Made by a program: the position numbers and the translations under genes
Part shown: positions 9,054-17,756 of the stretch, in pieces
How the letters are laid out: each line of letters opens with the position of its first letter
Numbering within the stretch: position 1 is the stretch's first letter
From: Sporosarcina obsidiansis
Lineage (GTDB): Bacteria; Bacillota; Bacilli; Bacillales_A; Planococcaceae
Direction: 5' to 3'
Length of the DNA stretch: 64,000 bases
Assembly (NCBI RefSeq): GCF_009651005.1
Contig: NZ_WHVW01000003.1
Span: 62,001 to 126,000 of the forward strand
Notes under the pieces: generated by a model
The model's database searches: none
What the model was told of the DNA's origin: nothing
Seen by the model: only the letters and a program-made list of their open reading frames with translations

Positions 9054-9813
9054 ATTTAGCTGTCTGTCCACCATCAACGGCTAGATTAACTCCTGTAATG
9101 TAAGATGCTTTGTCTGAACATAGCCATACTGCTGCTTGCGCTTGTTCTTCAGAGCGTCCCATGCGACCAATCGGAATATCGTTTTCTACATACTTTGCTT
9201 GTTCGGGTACTTCTTTAGCCCAAGCTTCTACAGCTGGCGTTAGAGTCATCCCTGGACATATGGAGTTTACTCTTATACCCTGTTTTCCATATTCAAGTGC
9301 TACCGATTTCGTCAGACCGTTGACTGCCCACTTTGCCGCACTGTAGGTCGCTAAGTTTTCAGAGCCCAACAGACCAGAAGTAGAGGCGGTGTTCACTATA
9401 GCGCCACCGCCCGATTTCAGCATGGCGGGAATTTGATGCTTAAGCGATAGATACAGACTAGTTTGGGTAATTTGAATACAGCGGTCCCAGTCTGCTGTTT
9501 CCGTGTCGGCAATCGGTTTAGAAGGTGCACCGATTCCAGCGTTGTTATGCGCCCAATCTAGGCGTCCGTAATGTTCAACCGTTTGTTTCACCAAATCAAT
9601 GATATCCTGTTCTTCCGCCACGTTACATTGAATAAAAATAGCATCTCCACCGATTTCCTTCACTAGGCGAACAGTTTCATGACCTGCTTCTTCATTGATA
9701 TCTGAAACGACAACTTTTGCTCCTTCTTCAGCAAAAGCAAGTGCACTTGCTCTACCGATTCCACTACCAGCTGCTGTAATAATTCCTACTTTGTCCAGCA
9801 TTAATGTTCCCAT
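9052..9813 (-). CDS. Short-chain dehydrogenase/reductase (SDR)
   Basis: I choose ATG 9813, five bases after AAAGGAGGTC; an in-frame TTG directly before it is less likely. The product (253 aa) is a classical SDR: Rossmann motif GSGIGRA near residue 16, acidic DINEE after the second strand selecting NAD(H), NNAG near 92, and the catalytic Ser with YSAAK. The tail GVNLAVDGGQT is typical. It is a cytosolic NAD-dependent alcohol/ketone oxidoreductase; the substrate is unknown. Confidence 0.9.
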   Translation of the reverse strand: MGTLMLDKVGIITAAGSGIGRASALAFAEEGAKVVVSDINEEAGHETVRLVKEIGGDAIFIQCNVAEEQDIIDLVKQTVEHYGRLDWAHNNAGIGAPSKPIADTETADWDRCIQITQTSLYLSLKHQIPAMLKSGGGAIVNTASTSGLLGSENLATYSAAKWAVNGLTKSVALEYGKQGIRVNSICPGMTLTPAVEAWAKEVPEQAKYVENDIPIGRMGRSEEQAQAAVWLCSDKASYITGVNLAVDGGQTAK

Positions 9814-9950
9814 CAAAAGACCTCCTTTAGAGTTACAGTGTATTATTCTACAAACTTCAAAAAATACCCTTTAATGCCAAAATAATTTTGATTGTATCGT
9901 ATGGAACATGTTACGATCGATTCAATAGTTTAGAAATCGGAGGATATCAT

Positions 9951-10418
9951 ATGAATATCGAGGAAAGACTCAAGGAACTGGAAATTACGTTGCCACCTCC
10001 GTCAAGCCCCATGGCAAATTATGAAATGACTGCGCGACTTGGAAATGCTCTGTATACGTCGGGTGCAGGCTATATGCGCAATGGGAAACCAATGCTTACG
10101 GGAAAACTAGGTAATGACGTTTCAACAGAACAGGGTTACCATGCAGCTCGTGAAACAGCGTTGCAGCTGATGAGTAATCTACTGGCGGAGCTTGGTTCAT
10201 TGGATCGGATCAAAAGCTTCGTGAAAGTACTGGGCTTTGTCAATTCAACCGATGATTTTATTCGGCAGCCGGAAGTGATCAATGGGGCATCGGATGTCAT
10301 TATCGAAGTGTTTGGCGAGAAGGGTAAACATGCTCGTTCAGCGATCGGGGTCAATACACTGCCGTTCAATATTCCTGTTGAAATTGAAATGGTTGTGGAA
10401 TTGGAAGATGGATGCTAG
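9951..10418 (+). CDS. RidA/YjgF-family protein
   Basis: Start ATG 9951 is set by CGGAGGATATCAT just upstream. The 155-aa product has the YjgF fold pattern: LYTSGAG, GKLGNDVSTEQGY, a long helix with LLAELGSLDRIKSFVKVLGFVNS, and HARSAIGVNTLPFNIPVEIE with the conserved Arg of the active cleft. RidA enzymes hydrolyse reactive enamine/imine intermediates; the slightly longer form is closer to YjgH-like members, whose substrate is less clear. Single gene with its own terminator. Confidence 0.85.
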   Translation: MNIEERLKELEITLPPPSSPMANYEMTARLGNALYTSGAGYMRNGKPMLTGKLGNDVSTEQGYHAARETALQLMSNLLAELGSLDRIKSFVKVLGFVNSTDDFIRQPEVINGASDVIIEVFGEKGKHARSAIGVNTLPFNIPVEIEMVVELEDGC

Positions 10419-10420
10419 AG

Positions 10421-10445
10421 CCAGCCAGTGATTGGGCTGGTTTTC
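10421..10445 (+). terminator. Terminator after the RidA-like gene
   Basis: CCAGCC / GGCTGG stem with 8-nt loop followed by TTTT. Confidence 0.7.
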
Positions 10446-10526
10446 TGTTTTCTAAAGCAATTACGGGCGTAGGGTGGTAAAATAACAGAAATGATAAGTG
10501 TTAGATAGATCGAGGGAGGAGACGTA

Positions 10527-10937
10527 ATGAATTTGAATGAAGCGATTCGAATTCTCCAAGACGAAATCAACCCGTATTTCCTCATACTTTTCGGCTCCTT
10601 TGCGAAAGGAACTGAGCATGGAGAAAGTGATGTAGATCTTGCCTATTTGGCAGAAGGCTCTTTATCTGCATATGATCGTTTTATGCTAGCCCAACGAATA
10701 GCGAGCGCACTAGGGAAAGATGTAGACTTGATTGATATTCGTCAAGCTACGACTGTATTCGTTGCCCAAATTTTCTCTGAAGGAACAGTAATTTATTGCA
10801 GGGATGAAAATACATTGGCTAAAGAGCGAATAAAGGCTTTTTCAATGTACGCGGCCCTCAATGAACAACGAGCGGAAATTTTGCAAGATATAAAGGAAAG
10901 AGGTTTTATTCATGACAATGGACGTAACCTACAATAA
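10527..10937 (+). CDS. mntA: MntA-type nucleotidyltransferase antitoxin
   Basis: The 136-aa protein carries the minimal nucleotidyltransferase signature GS-x10-DxD: GSFAKGTEHGESDVD at about residues 22-36. MntA enzymes add AMP units to the partner HepT toxin and so silence it (type VII toxin-antitoxin). The gene overlaps the HepT gene downstream by 26 nt, the standard order and coupling. ATG 10527 follows GGGAGGAG. Function is assigned from family and pairing; activity is not shown. Confidence 0.85.
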   Translation: MNLNEAIRILQDEINPYFLILFGSFAKGTEHGESDVDLAYLAEGSLSAYDRFMLAQRIASALGKDVDLIDIRQATTVFVAQIFSEGTVIYCRDENTLAKERIKAFSMYAALNEQRAEILQDIKERGFIHDNGRNLQ

Positions 10938-11322
10938 AATTTCCATTATTGAACGCTGTCTTAGAAGAGTGAGAGAAGTTTACGATAATAATCCAGAAAG
11001 TCGTGAGGACTTCACGAAACAGGACAGTATCATTTTGAATATCCAGCGAGCGTGCGAGGCGAGTATTGATTTAGCAATGCACTTAGTGAGCAAGAAACAA
11101 TTAGGATTGCCTCAGACGAGCAGGGACGCCTTTAGACTTTTGATGGAGCAACGTTTGATCGAAGAATCATTGGCAAACCGATTGCAGTCTATGGTAGGAT
11201 TCCGAAATATCGCAGTTCACGATTACCAAGCCGTAAATCTTGAGATTCTACAGTCGATTATTGAAAAGCACTTGGATGATTTTACAGTGTTCACGAAGCG
11301 TATCATGGAGATTATGTCATGA
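10912..11322 (+). CDS. hepT: HepT-like ribonuclease toxin
   Basis: The 136-aa helical protein contains the HEPN/HepT active motif R-x4-H-x-Y: RNIAVHDY at about residues 101-108. HepT toxins are RNases inhibited by AMPylation near this motif. ATG 10912 lies inside the end of mntA behind AAGAGG; a second ATG six bases on is also possible. With mntA it forms a complete type VII toxin-antitoxin pair. The toxic motif is intact. Confidence 0.85.
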   Translation: MTMDVTYNKISIIERCLRRVREVYDNNPESREDFTKQDSIILNIQRACEASIDLAMHLVSKKQLGLPQTSRDAFRLLMEQRLIEESLANRLQSMVGFRNIAVHDYQAVNLEILQSIIEKHLDDFTVFTKRIMEIMS

Positions 11323-11365
11323 GTTTGGCTAGTGTGAATGAATAGAAAAGGAATAGGTGTACAGT

Positions 11366-12922
11366 ATGAGTTTATTAACAGTAAAAAATATTAGCCATGG
11401 ATTTGGAGATCGGGCGATTTTTGACGACGTATCGTTCCGTTTATTAGCAGGAGAACATATTGGATTAGTTGGTGCGAATGGAGAAGGTAAATCCACATTC
11501 ATGAACATCATTACGCATAAGTTGGAGCCAGACGCGGGAACCGTGGAGTGGTCGAAGCGTGTCCGTATAGGCTATTTAGATCAGCATGCGGTATTGAAGC
11601 AAGGGATGTCTATTCGTGATGTATTGCGCACAGCGTTTCAGTATTTATACGATATGGAAACAGAAATGAATGAGCTATTTACCAAGATGGGTGAGGTAGA
11701 GCCCGACGAACTGGAAAAATTGCTAGAAGAAACTGGTCAAATTCAAGACTCTTTGGAACAAAATGGATTTTATATGATTGATGCGAAAGTGGAGGAAGTA
11801 GCAAACGGGCTCGGTCTAAATGAATTTGGATTGGATCGTGATGTACACGATCTGAGCGGCGGGCAGCGGACAAAAGTATTACTTGCGAAACTATTGCTAG
11901 AAAAACCTGATATTTTGTTACTCGATGAGCCAACGAACTATTTAGATGTAGAGCATATTGAATGGCTACGCACCTATTTGCAAGAATACCCTGGCGCGTT
12001 CATTTTGATTTCGCATGATATTCCGTTTTTAAATAGTGTCATTAATTTGATTTATCATATGGAGAATCAGCAGGTAAATCGCTATCCAGGTGATTATGAC
12101 GAGTTCTTGCGTGTACATGAGATGAGACAGCAGCAAGCCGAGGCCGCATATAAAAAGCAGCAGAAGGAAATCGCAAATTTAAAAGACTTTGTAGCGCGTA
12201 ATAAAGCCAATGCTGCGACCAGTCGCATGGCGATGTCGCGTCAAAAGAAGTTGGATAAAATGGATGTCATCGAATTGGACTCCGAAAAACCGAAGCCACA
12301 TTTTGATTTCAAAATGGCGCGGACACCTGGTAAGTATTTATTTGAAACGACAGGGCTTGTCATCGGATATGAGGAACCACTCTCAAAACCTTTGGACTTG
12401 ACGATGGAACGTGGACAGAAGATAGCCTTGGCAGGTGCTAATGGCATTGGGAAAACGACTCTATTGAAGAGTATTTTAGGTGAGATTCCTGCACTGCAAG
12501 GTAAGGTCGAGCAAGGAGAACATCTATCGATCGGCTACTTTGAACAGGAAATGAAAACAGATTCCGACCGTACATGTTTGGAAGAAATTTGGAGTGAATT
12601 CCCGCACTTTGCGCAATATGAAGTGCGTGCAGCGTTAGCGCGTGTCGGATTGACGACGAAGCATATTGAAAGCAAAGTGAAAGTACTGAGCGGGGGAGAG
12701 CGCGCGAAAGTACGGCTTTGTAAATTAGTGAATCAAGAGACAAACTTGTTAGTGTTGGATGAGCCGACAAATCACTTGGATTATGATGCAAAGGAAGAAC
12801 TGAAGCGTGCGTTGAAAGAATATAAAGGAAGTATCTTGCTTATTTCACATGAACCTGATTTTTATGAAGGCGTTGTATCGACTATATGGAATGGTGAGTC
12901 TTGGACGACTAAAATGTTTTAA
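11366..12922 (+). CDS. yfmM: ABC-F family ATPase, YfmM type
   Basis: Start ATG 11366 follows AGGTG at six bases; the product is 518 aa. Two ABC cassettes lie on one chain without membrane segments: Walker A GANGEGKST and GANGIGKTT, signatures LSGGQ and LSGGE, Walker B LLLDEPTNYLD and LVLDEPTNHLD, separated by a charged linker at about 240-300 (the P-site tRNA interaction motif region). ABC-F proteins act on the ribosome in translation control or drug protection. The N-terminal GHIGLVGANGEGKS-like region and length suit B. subtilis YfmM. Which ribosomal stress it relieves is not known. Confidence 0.85.
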   Translation: MSLLTVKNISHGFGDRAIFDDVSFRLLAGEHIGLVGANGEGKSTFMNIITHKLEPDAGTVEWSKRVRIGYLDQHAVLKQGMSIRDVLRTAFQYLYDMETEMNELFTKMGEVEPDELEKLLEETGQIQDSLEQNGFYMIDAKVEEVANGLGLNEFGLDRDVHDLSGGQRTKVLLAKLLLEKPDILLLDEPTNYLDVEHIEWLRTYLQEYPGAFILISHDIPFLNSVINLIYHMENQQVNRYPGDYDEFLRVHEMRQQQAEAAYKKQQKEIANLKDFVARNKANAATSRMAMSRQKKLDKMDVIELDSEKPKPHFDFKMARTPGKYLFETTGLVIGYEEPLSKPLDLTMERGQKIALAGANGIGKTTLLKSILGEIPALQGKVEQGEHLSIGYFEQEMKTDSDRTCLEEIWSEFPHFAQYEVRAALARVGLTTKHIESKVKVLSGGERAKVRLCKLVNQETNLLVLDEPTNHLDYDAKEELKRALKEYKGSILLISHEPDFYEGVVSTIWNGESWTTKMF

Positions 12923-12981
12923 TTGACAAAAATCTACAATGTTCCACGTGAAACGTTATAAGATACAACCGAGTGACAAAA

Positions 12982-13363
12982 TGTACCCTATAAGATAGAC
13001 ACTTTGAAAAAAGTCTATCCTGTAGGGTACTTTTGTCTATAATGAGAAAAAAGATGTGGGAGCGGCTGAACATGACAGAACGATTACAATGTATTCCTTT
13101 AGTGACAAATCCATCACCTACAAAGAGGAAACTGTTGGGATAACGCCCCGCAAGAATCATTTTTTGGTCACTTTAAGGATGAAACCAATATAAAAGATTG
13201 CGAGACATTAGAAGAAGTATGACGAGAGATCAAGAGTTATATGACGTATTACAACCATTATCGAGGTCAATGGAATTTGAAAAAGCTGCCGTCTGCAAAA
13301 TACAGACAACAGCTTCAATCAGTAGCTTAGACTCTTTTAAAAGTGTCCTTTACAAAGGGTACA
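12982..13363 (+). mobile_element. IS3-family element remnant (382 bp) with both terminal inverted repeats
   Basis: The left end TGTACCCT (12982) and the right end, ending GGGTACA (13363), are inverted repeats matching at about 24 of 32 positions, and have the TG...CA ends usual in the IS3 family. Between them only the 3' part of the transposase survives. No clear target-site duplication is visible. An 18-bp near-palindrome at the left end (12983-13000 with 13013-13030) can fold into a hairpin that could also end yfmM transcription. Confidence 0.75.
13124..13330 (+). pseudogene. IS3-family transposase OrfB fragment
   Basis: The frame reads RGNCWDNAPQESFFGHFKDE, with the last catalytic Glu of the DDE triad, then an in-frame TGA at 13220, then the OrfB C-terminus YYNHYRGQWNLKKL and a stop at 13328. 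Upstream sequence is deleted or scrambled and OrfA is missing. It cannot encode an active transposase. Confidence 0.8.
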
Positions 13364-13366
13364 CTT
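13341..13366 (-). terminator. Hairpin at IS right end, possible terminator of the RND gene
   Basis: AAGTGT and ACACTT arms enclose CC..GG pairs; on the minus strand a short T-run follows. It lies 27 nt past the RND stop codon. Confidence 0.4.
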
Positions 13367-13392
13367 TAAACCGCTGTGGACTTCTCATTTTA

Positions 13393-16300
13393 TTATACAC
13401 GTTCTGCTTTATGTCCGATTAGTTTATAGTACACAAGATATAACGATGGAATCATCACCAATGTAAACAGACTTGAGAATGCAAGCCCTGCAATGATTGT
13501 TATTGCAAGTGCTTCAAACAATGGATCACCTGATACAGCAACCGGAATCAAAGCTACAATTGAGGTCAAAGATGTCAAAATGATAGGTTTGATGCGCGCG
13601 TATCCTGACTCGACAATTGCTTCAATGATATCCATATTGCCTAGAAGACGTCGCGTTTCTACGAAGTCGATTAAGACAACCGCGTTTCGCACTACGATAC
13701 CGGTCAATGAGACAATCCCCATGACACCAAGAAAGCTGAGAGGTGTCTGTGTGATAAACAATCCTAGAATTGCACCCGAAACACCGAGGTACACTGCGAA
13801 TAATACAAGGAAAGGTAAACTGAACGACTTAAATTGGAACGCAATTACTAAGTACACAAGTAGCAAGACAACTAGGAATAAAATACCAATCTCTGCAAAG
13901 AATGCCTGCTGATCTGAATTCTCACCACCTGTGGAAATTGTATAGCCCTCAGGCAGGTCTTTCTTTTTTGCATTTGCAGCATCTATCATATCTGCTTTAA
14001 AGCTATCTGTATTGCCATACGCTTTTAACGTAATCGCCCGCTCTCCTTTTTCATGAGGCACTTGTGCAAGCAGTGATGTTTTCTCTGAAGTCAGCAATTC
14101 ATCCAGTGGCACGAGTATTGGTGGACCTTGCGTCGTCATGGAAGGCACGAAAGTTTCTGAAATATCTACAGGTTCCCCCTCGCGTACACCTTTCTCCTTT
14201 AACACAACTTGCTTGGGAATATCACCTTCAAACAACTTAAACAAAGGGACACCTTGCGTCAGCAATTGAAGTTGATTTGTGATTAAGTTCAAGGGAATTC
14301 CATTATCCTCAAGTGCTTGACGATTCGGCACGTACTGGATAGCTGGGATGGGTTCTCCCAAGTCGTCTGTTACGATGTCAGCACCCTTTTCGAGCAAGCT
14401 ATTTTTCAAATCATCACGCAGCTGTGCGAGTTGGTTGATATCATCACCTGTAATCGTAACGGTAACCGGTGCGCCGACAGGCGGTCCTTGGACAATTGTA
14501 TCAAGGAAAATTTCTGCGTCACTATAGCGCTTCCGTAATTCAGGCTCCCATTTTTCGATGAAATCAGAAGCACTTGTAATGTCTTTTTTGATACGAAACA
14601 CCGCTTGTCCGGTGTTTTCACCAGTGTTATCCATAGAAGTAGCAAACAGATTAGGTAATCCGCTACCTGTAAAAATAGCTGTTTCTTTTACATTTTTATC
14701 TTCTTCTGAAACTTCGTCTATGATCTTTTGAATCTCGTTATTTGTTTCGTCAATTGTCGTTCCTGCTGGCAGACGAACATTCATTGTCACTTCTTCTTTA
14801 TCCGCAGCTGGGAAGAATTCAAAAGGTGTTAGAAGTGCTAAAAATAACAGTCCTGTCGCTACGACCAATCCTCCGGCTCCGACGAGTAACGGCCGCTTCA
14901 ACACGGTACGCAGCACTTTTTCAGAGTAGAATATGGCGGTTTTTTCTAATGGTTTCCCTAAAAATCCTGGTGTTTCCGATATCTTTTTATTGCGTCGTTT
15001 CGTCTTAAGGAATTGAAGCATCGGCACGAGCGTGACTGATAAGACAGTCGATGCAATAATTGTTGTGATTAAGATGCTTGGAAGTGCTTTGATAAATGCT
15101 CCATTACCGCCAGATAGCAAAAGTAATGGTGAAAACGTCACAACGATCGCCAAACTGGAAGAAATGATGGATGTATAGACTTCTTTGACACCGTTAACGG
15201 CACCATCCAGTGGCGAATCTCCCAGCTTATAGCGGCGCTGAATATTGTCATTCACGACGATACTATCATCGACGAGAATCCCAATTGCAATTATGAGCCC
15301 GATAACGGATATTTGGTTTAAGTCGACTCCCATGTATGGAATGGGAATGAGGCCAATGAGTACGGATGCAAGAACGGTCAATGCGACCGCAAACGAACCG
15401 AATAATGTCAGTCCGGCAGTCGTCACAATTAGTACTGCAATGACTGCGATGAGCAGTGAAATATATAAACTATCGAATATTGAGTTCACATTTTCAGCCT
15501 GAGATTCATACGTATGAGCCGTTATTTCTTTAGGAAGGTCTTCAATGTACTGATCCATTTTCTTCGCAATCGTTTTATCCATTGAAGGAATATCTTGAGC
15601 TGGCTGAAGGAAAATTGTATAAGAAATTGCAGATTGTCCGTCAAAAGATACAATGTCTTTCGCTTCTTTTGCTACTTCTTCAATGTCGGCTACTGTAGCC
15701 AGCGGCACAGCAGCATCTCCAATTTGTAATTGTTTTAGTTTTTCGATTCCCTCATCCTGCTTCACTGTCAATACAACACGTTCCTTGCCGTCATCGTGGG
15801 TACCCAGTGAGAGGGGTTGATTGGCTTGTTGCAAGACACTGAGTACATCAAAGGGCTGCAGTCGATTTTCAGCCAGTTTTTCAGGGTCGAGCGTAATCAG
15901 TAATTGTTTTTCTGTAAACCCTTTAACTGTTGTTCCTGCAACTCCTTCTATAGACTGGATATCGTCTGATAACGCAGCAAACGATGTCTCCATGTCTGCA
16001 AGTGCTTTATCTTCTCCAGTAAACATGTAAGAAACAAGCGGAAACGCTAAATCAAGTTTTTTTACTTCAGGTGCTTGTGTGTTCTCTGGTAATTCACTGG
16101 CAGAACGCTGCACTTCTTGCTGCACCTGATTGACTGTCTTCTCGGAGTCGATTCCATCTTTTAATGACAGTGTGATAATCGATGCGGAATTTGCAGAAAC
16201 AGATTTCATTGTATCGATTCCATCTATTTTCTTAATTGCCCGCTCCAATGGATTCGTTACTGTTCTTTCTACTTCCAAAGGTTCTGCTCCCGGAAGAATA

Positions 16301-16437
16301 GCTGATACCATCACAAGATCAACAGGAGTTTCAGGAATTTCCCGCTTCGGCAGCGTTAAAAACGTATAAGTTCCAACTAGCATAAGAATGAAAATCAGGA
16401 AAATGAATAATTTACTCCGTTTTAATAAATACGTCAA
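13393..16437 (-). CDS. RND-family efflux permease (AcrB/SwrC-like)
   Basis: The 1014-aa product has the RND layout: N-terminal helix (LFIFLIFILMLVGTYTF), a ~300-aa extracytoplasmic loop, helices 2-6 with GILVDDSIVVNDNI at about 390 (acidic proton-relay residues), a second large loop and C-terminal helices with GIVVRNAVVLIDF. Members in Bacillales such as SwrC/YerP expel surfactants or drugs by proton antiport. No membrane-fusion protein or regulator gene is adjacent. Confidence 0.9.
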   Translation of the reverse strand: MTYLLKRSKLFIFLIFILMLVGTYTFLTLPKREIPETPVDLVMVSAILPGAEPLEVERTVTNPLERAIKKIDGIDTMKSVSANSASIITLSLKDGIDSEKTVNQVQQEVQRSASELPENTQAPEVKKLDLAFPLVSYMFTGEDKALADMETSFAALSDDIQSIEGVAGTTVKGFTEKQLLITLDPEKLAENRLQPFDVLSVLQQANQPLSLGTHDDGKERVVLTVKQDEGIEKLKQLQIGDAAVPLATVADIEEVAKEAKDIVSFDGQSAISYTIFLQPAQDIPSMDKTIAKKMDQYIEDLPKEITAHTYESQAENVNSIFDSLYISLLIAVIAVLIVTTAGLTLFGSFAVALTVLASVLIGLIPIPYMGVDLNQISVIGLIIAIGILVDDSIVVNDNIQRRYKLGDSPLDGAVNGVKEVYTSIISSSLAIVVTFSPLLLLSGGNGAFIKALPSILITTIIASTVLSVTLVPMLQFLKTKRRNKKISETPGFLGKPLEKTAIFYSEKVLRTVLKRPLLVGAGGLVVATGLLFLALLTPFEFFPAADKEEVTMNVRLPAGTTIDETNNEIQKIIDEVSEEDKNVKETAIFTGSGLPNLFATSMDNTGENTGQAVFRIKKDITSASDFIEKWEPELRKRYSDAEIFLDTIVQGPPVGAPVTVTITGDDINQLAQLRDDLKNSLLEKGADIVTDDLGEPIPAIQYVPNRQALEDNGIPLNLITNQLQLLTQGVPLFKLFEGDIPKQVVLKEKGVREGEPVDISETFVPSMTTQGPPILVPLDELLTSEKTSLLAQVPHEKGERAITLKAYGNTDSFKADMIDAANAKKKDLPEGYTISTGGENSDQQAFFAEIGILFLVVLLLVYLVIAFQFKSFSLPFLVLFAVYLGVSGAILGLFITQTPLSFLGVMGIVSLTGIVVRNAVVLIDFVETRRLLGNMDIIEAIVESGYARIKPIILTSLTSIVALIPVAVSGDPLFEALAITIIAGLAFSSLFTLVMIPSLYLVYYKLIGHKAERV

Positions 16438-16742
16438 TTGTGTACTCCCTTTCTATATTTTTTAATGGCAAAGCAATTCTATTACTATTCTTTATCATGT
16501 CATAGCGACCGAGCAATCACAATTTAGGTGACTCGAAAAATTGCACAGTTTTCCTTTTTTGAATGTATTAGTCTAAAGGAGTTTTTAATTGCTTACTACA
16601 AAAGTATCTTGCAAATATGCCGACATAATAACTTGATTTTGAAAGTGAGGTGTTTTCTGTATTGTTGAGTGTTCCTCTGAGATGATTTCTGCACAATTAA
16701 ACTTTTTGCTTTTCGCACAAAGTAGAGTGGCAACAGATTTAA

Positions 16743-16922
16743 TTTAAAGGGGATAAAACAGATAAAAGAGAATTAGGATCGAGCGGTCAGAGTGGGGCTT
16801 CTTGGTGTGTCGACAATCAGATTAATCTCCATCAATTCTATTATTGGAAAAAACGTTTGATGTCTGAAAACAGGTTTGTCAGTGACAATTTGACCAAATT
16901 CTATTTTAAACCTACACTATAA
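16743..16922 (+). pseudogene. IS66-family accessory protein (TnpA-like) remnant
   Basis: An open frame without a start codon reads SSGQSGASWCVDN then LHQFYYWKKRL, a pattern typical of the small IS66-family TnpA protein, and ends at TAA 16920. I find no other IS66 genes or ends. The remainder of the 635-nt gap 16438-17072 shows nothing else I can name. The call rests on a short motif. Confidence 0.45.
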
Positions 16923-17033
16923 ATTGACAGGTAATTCAGTCTATTTAATAACTTACAGCTTATTGATGCCTTTAAGAGGAATTGGAGTTACAGTGACACA
17001 TCATCAAATGGGAATTTGAATAATACATATAAA

Positions 17034-17061
17034 AAATCCAACCGAGTGATCGGTTGGATTT
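17034..17061 (-). terminator. Terminator of the DUF4956/VTC operon
   Basis: AAATCCAACCG / CGGTTGGATTT perfect 11-bp stem with 6-nt loop, just after the DUF4956 stop. Confidence 0.85.
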
Positions 17062-17072
17062 TCTGTATACAT

Positions 17073-17756
17073 TTAGTCACGCATTTCTAAATAAGAAAGA
17101 GACACTTTCAAATTGGCGTTGCGAACACGAATTTCATTTAATAAGTCCTGATCTTTTGTGTCGGTTTTGCTTCGAATAGCAAATGTATATAGAATCATCG
17201 TTCCTAAGTTCGTTGTTTCCACTTGTCGAAGTTGATACGATTCTGTTTTCTCTTGTAAAATATCATCGAATAAATTTTCATGATTCAAGTTTTCAGGAAC
17301 CGTTACTTTTAGAATTTGTGTATCTTTTCCTTTTCCGTAATCCACTTTGTAAAGAATATAGAAAATCAGACTCGCGAATAACGTCAATGCGATAGCAAGA
17401 GGGAACTGAAAGAGTCCAGTAGTCATGCCCACACATAATCCGAAGAAGATATAGGCGATATCCTTGGCATTTGTCACAGCGCTTCTGAAACGGATAAGAG
17501 AGAATACGGCAAACAAGCCAAATGCGACTCCTGCATTTCCACTAACAACGTTCATCACAACAGATACGACGACACTCATCATAATAATTGTGTGGACGAA
17601 ATCTTGTGAATAACGTTCTCCTGTAAACGTGATTTGATAAACCTTTGTAATAATTAAACTAAGAACAGCAGCAAGAGCCATTGCGGCAATGCTCATCCAT
17701 ATGGTGGGTGCTCCTTCCAATCCATTAGATGAAAACAAGTTCGTGATCTGATCCAT
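17073..17756 (-). CDS. DUF4956 membrane protein
   Basis: The 227-aa protein has about four transmembrane helices in residues 18-140 (IWMSIAAMALAAVLSLII first), a conserved FGLFAVFSLIRFRSA segment, then a soluble C-terminal domain of about 80 residues. This matches the DUF4956 family, whose role is unknown but which is repeatedly found beside VTC-domain polyphosphate polymerase proteins. Here it overlaps the VTC gene by 32 nt, so the two are translationally coupled. ATG 17756 follows GGGGGAATAG. Confidence 0.8.
   Translation of the reverse strand: MDQITNLFSSNGLEGAPTIWMSIAAMALAAVLSLIITKVYQITFTGERYSQDFVHTIIMMSVVVSVVMNVVSGNAGVAFGLFAVFSLIRFRSAVTNAKDIAYIFFGLCVGMTTGLFQFPLAIALTLFASLIFYILYKVDYGKGKDTQILKVTVPENLNHENLFDDILQEKTESYQLRQVETTNLGTMILYTFAIRSKTDTKDQDLLNEIRVRNANLKVSLSYLEMRD

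Noticed and set aside
12909..13160. Minus-strand 83-aa ORF
   Set aside because: It lies over the IS3 remnant with no RBS or family match.
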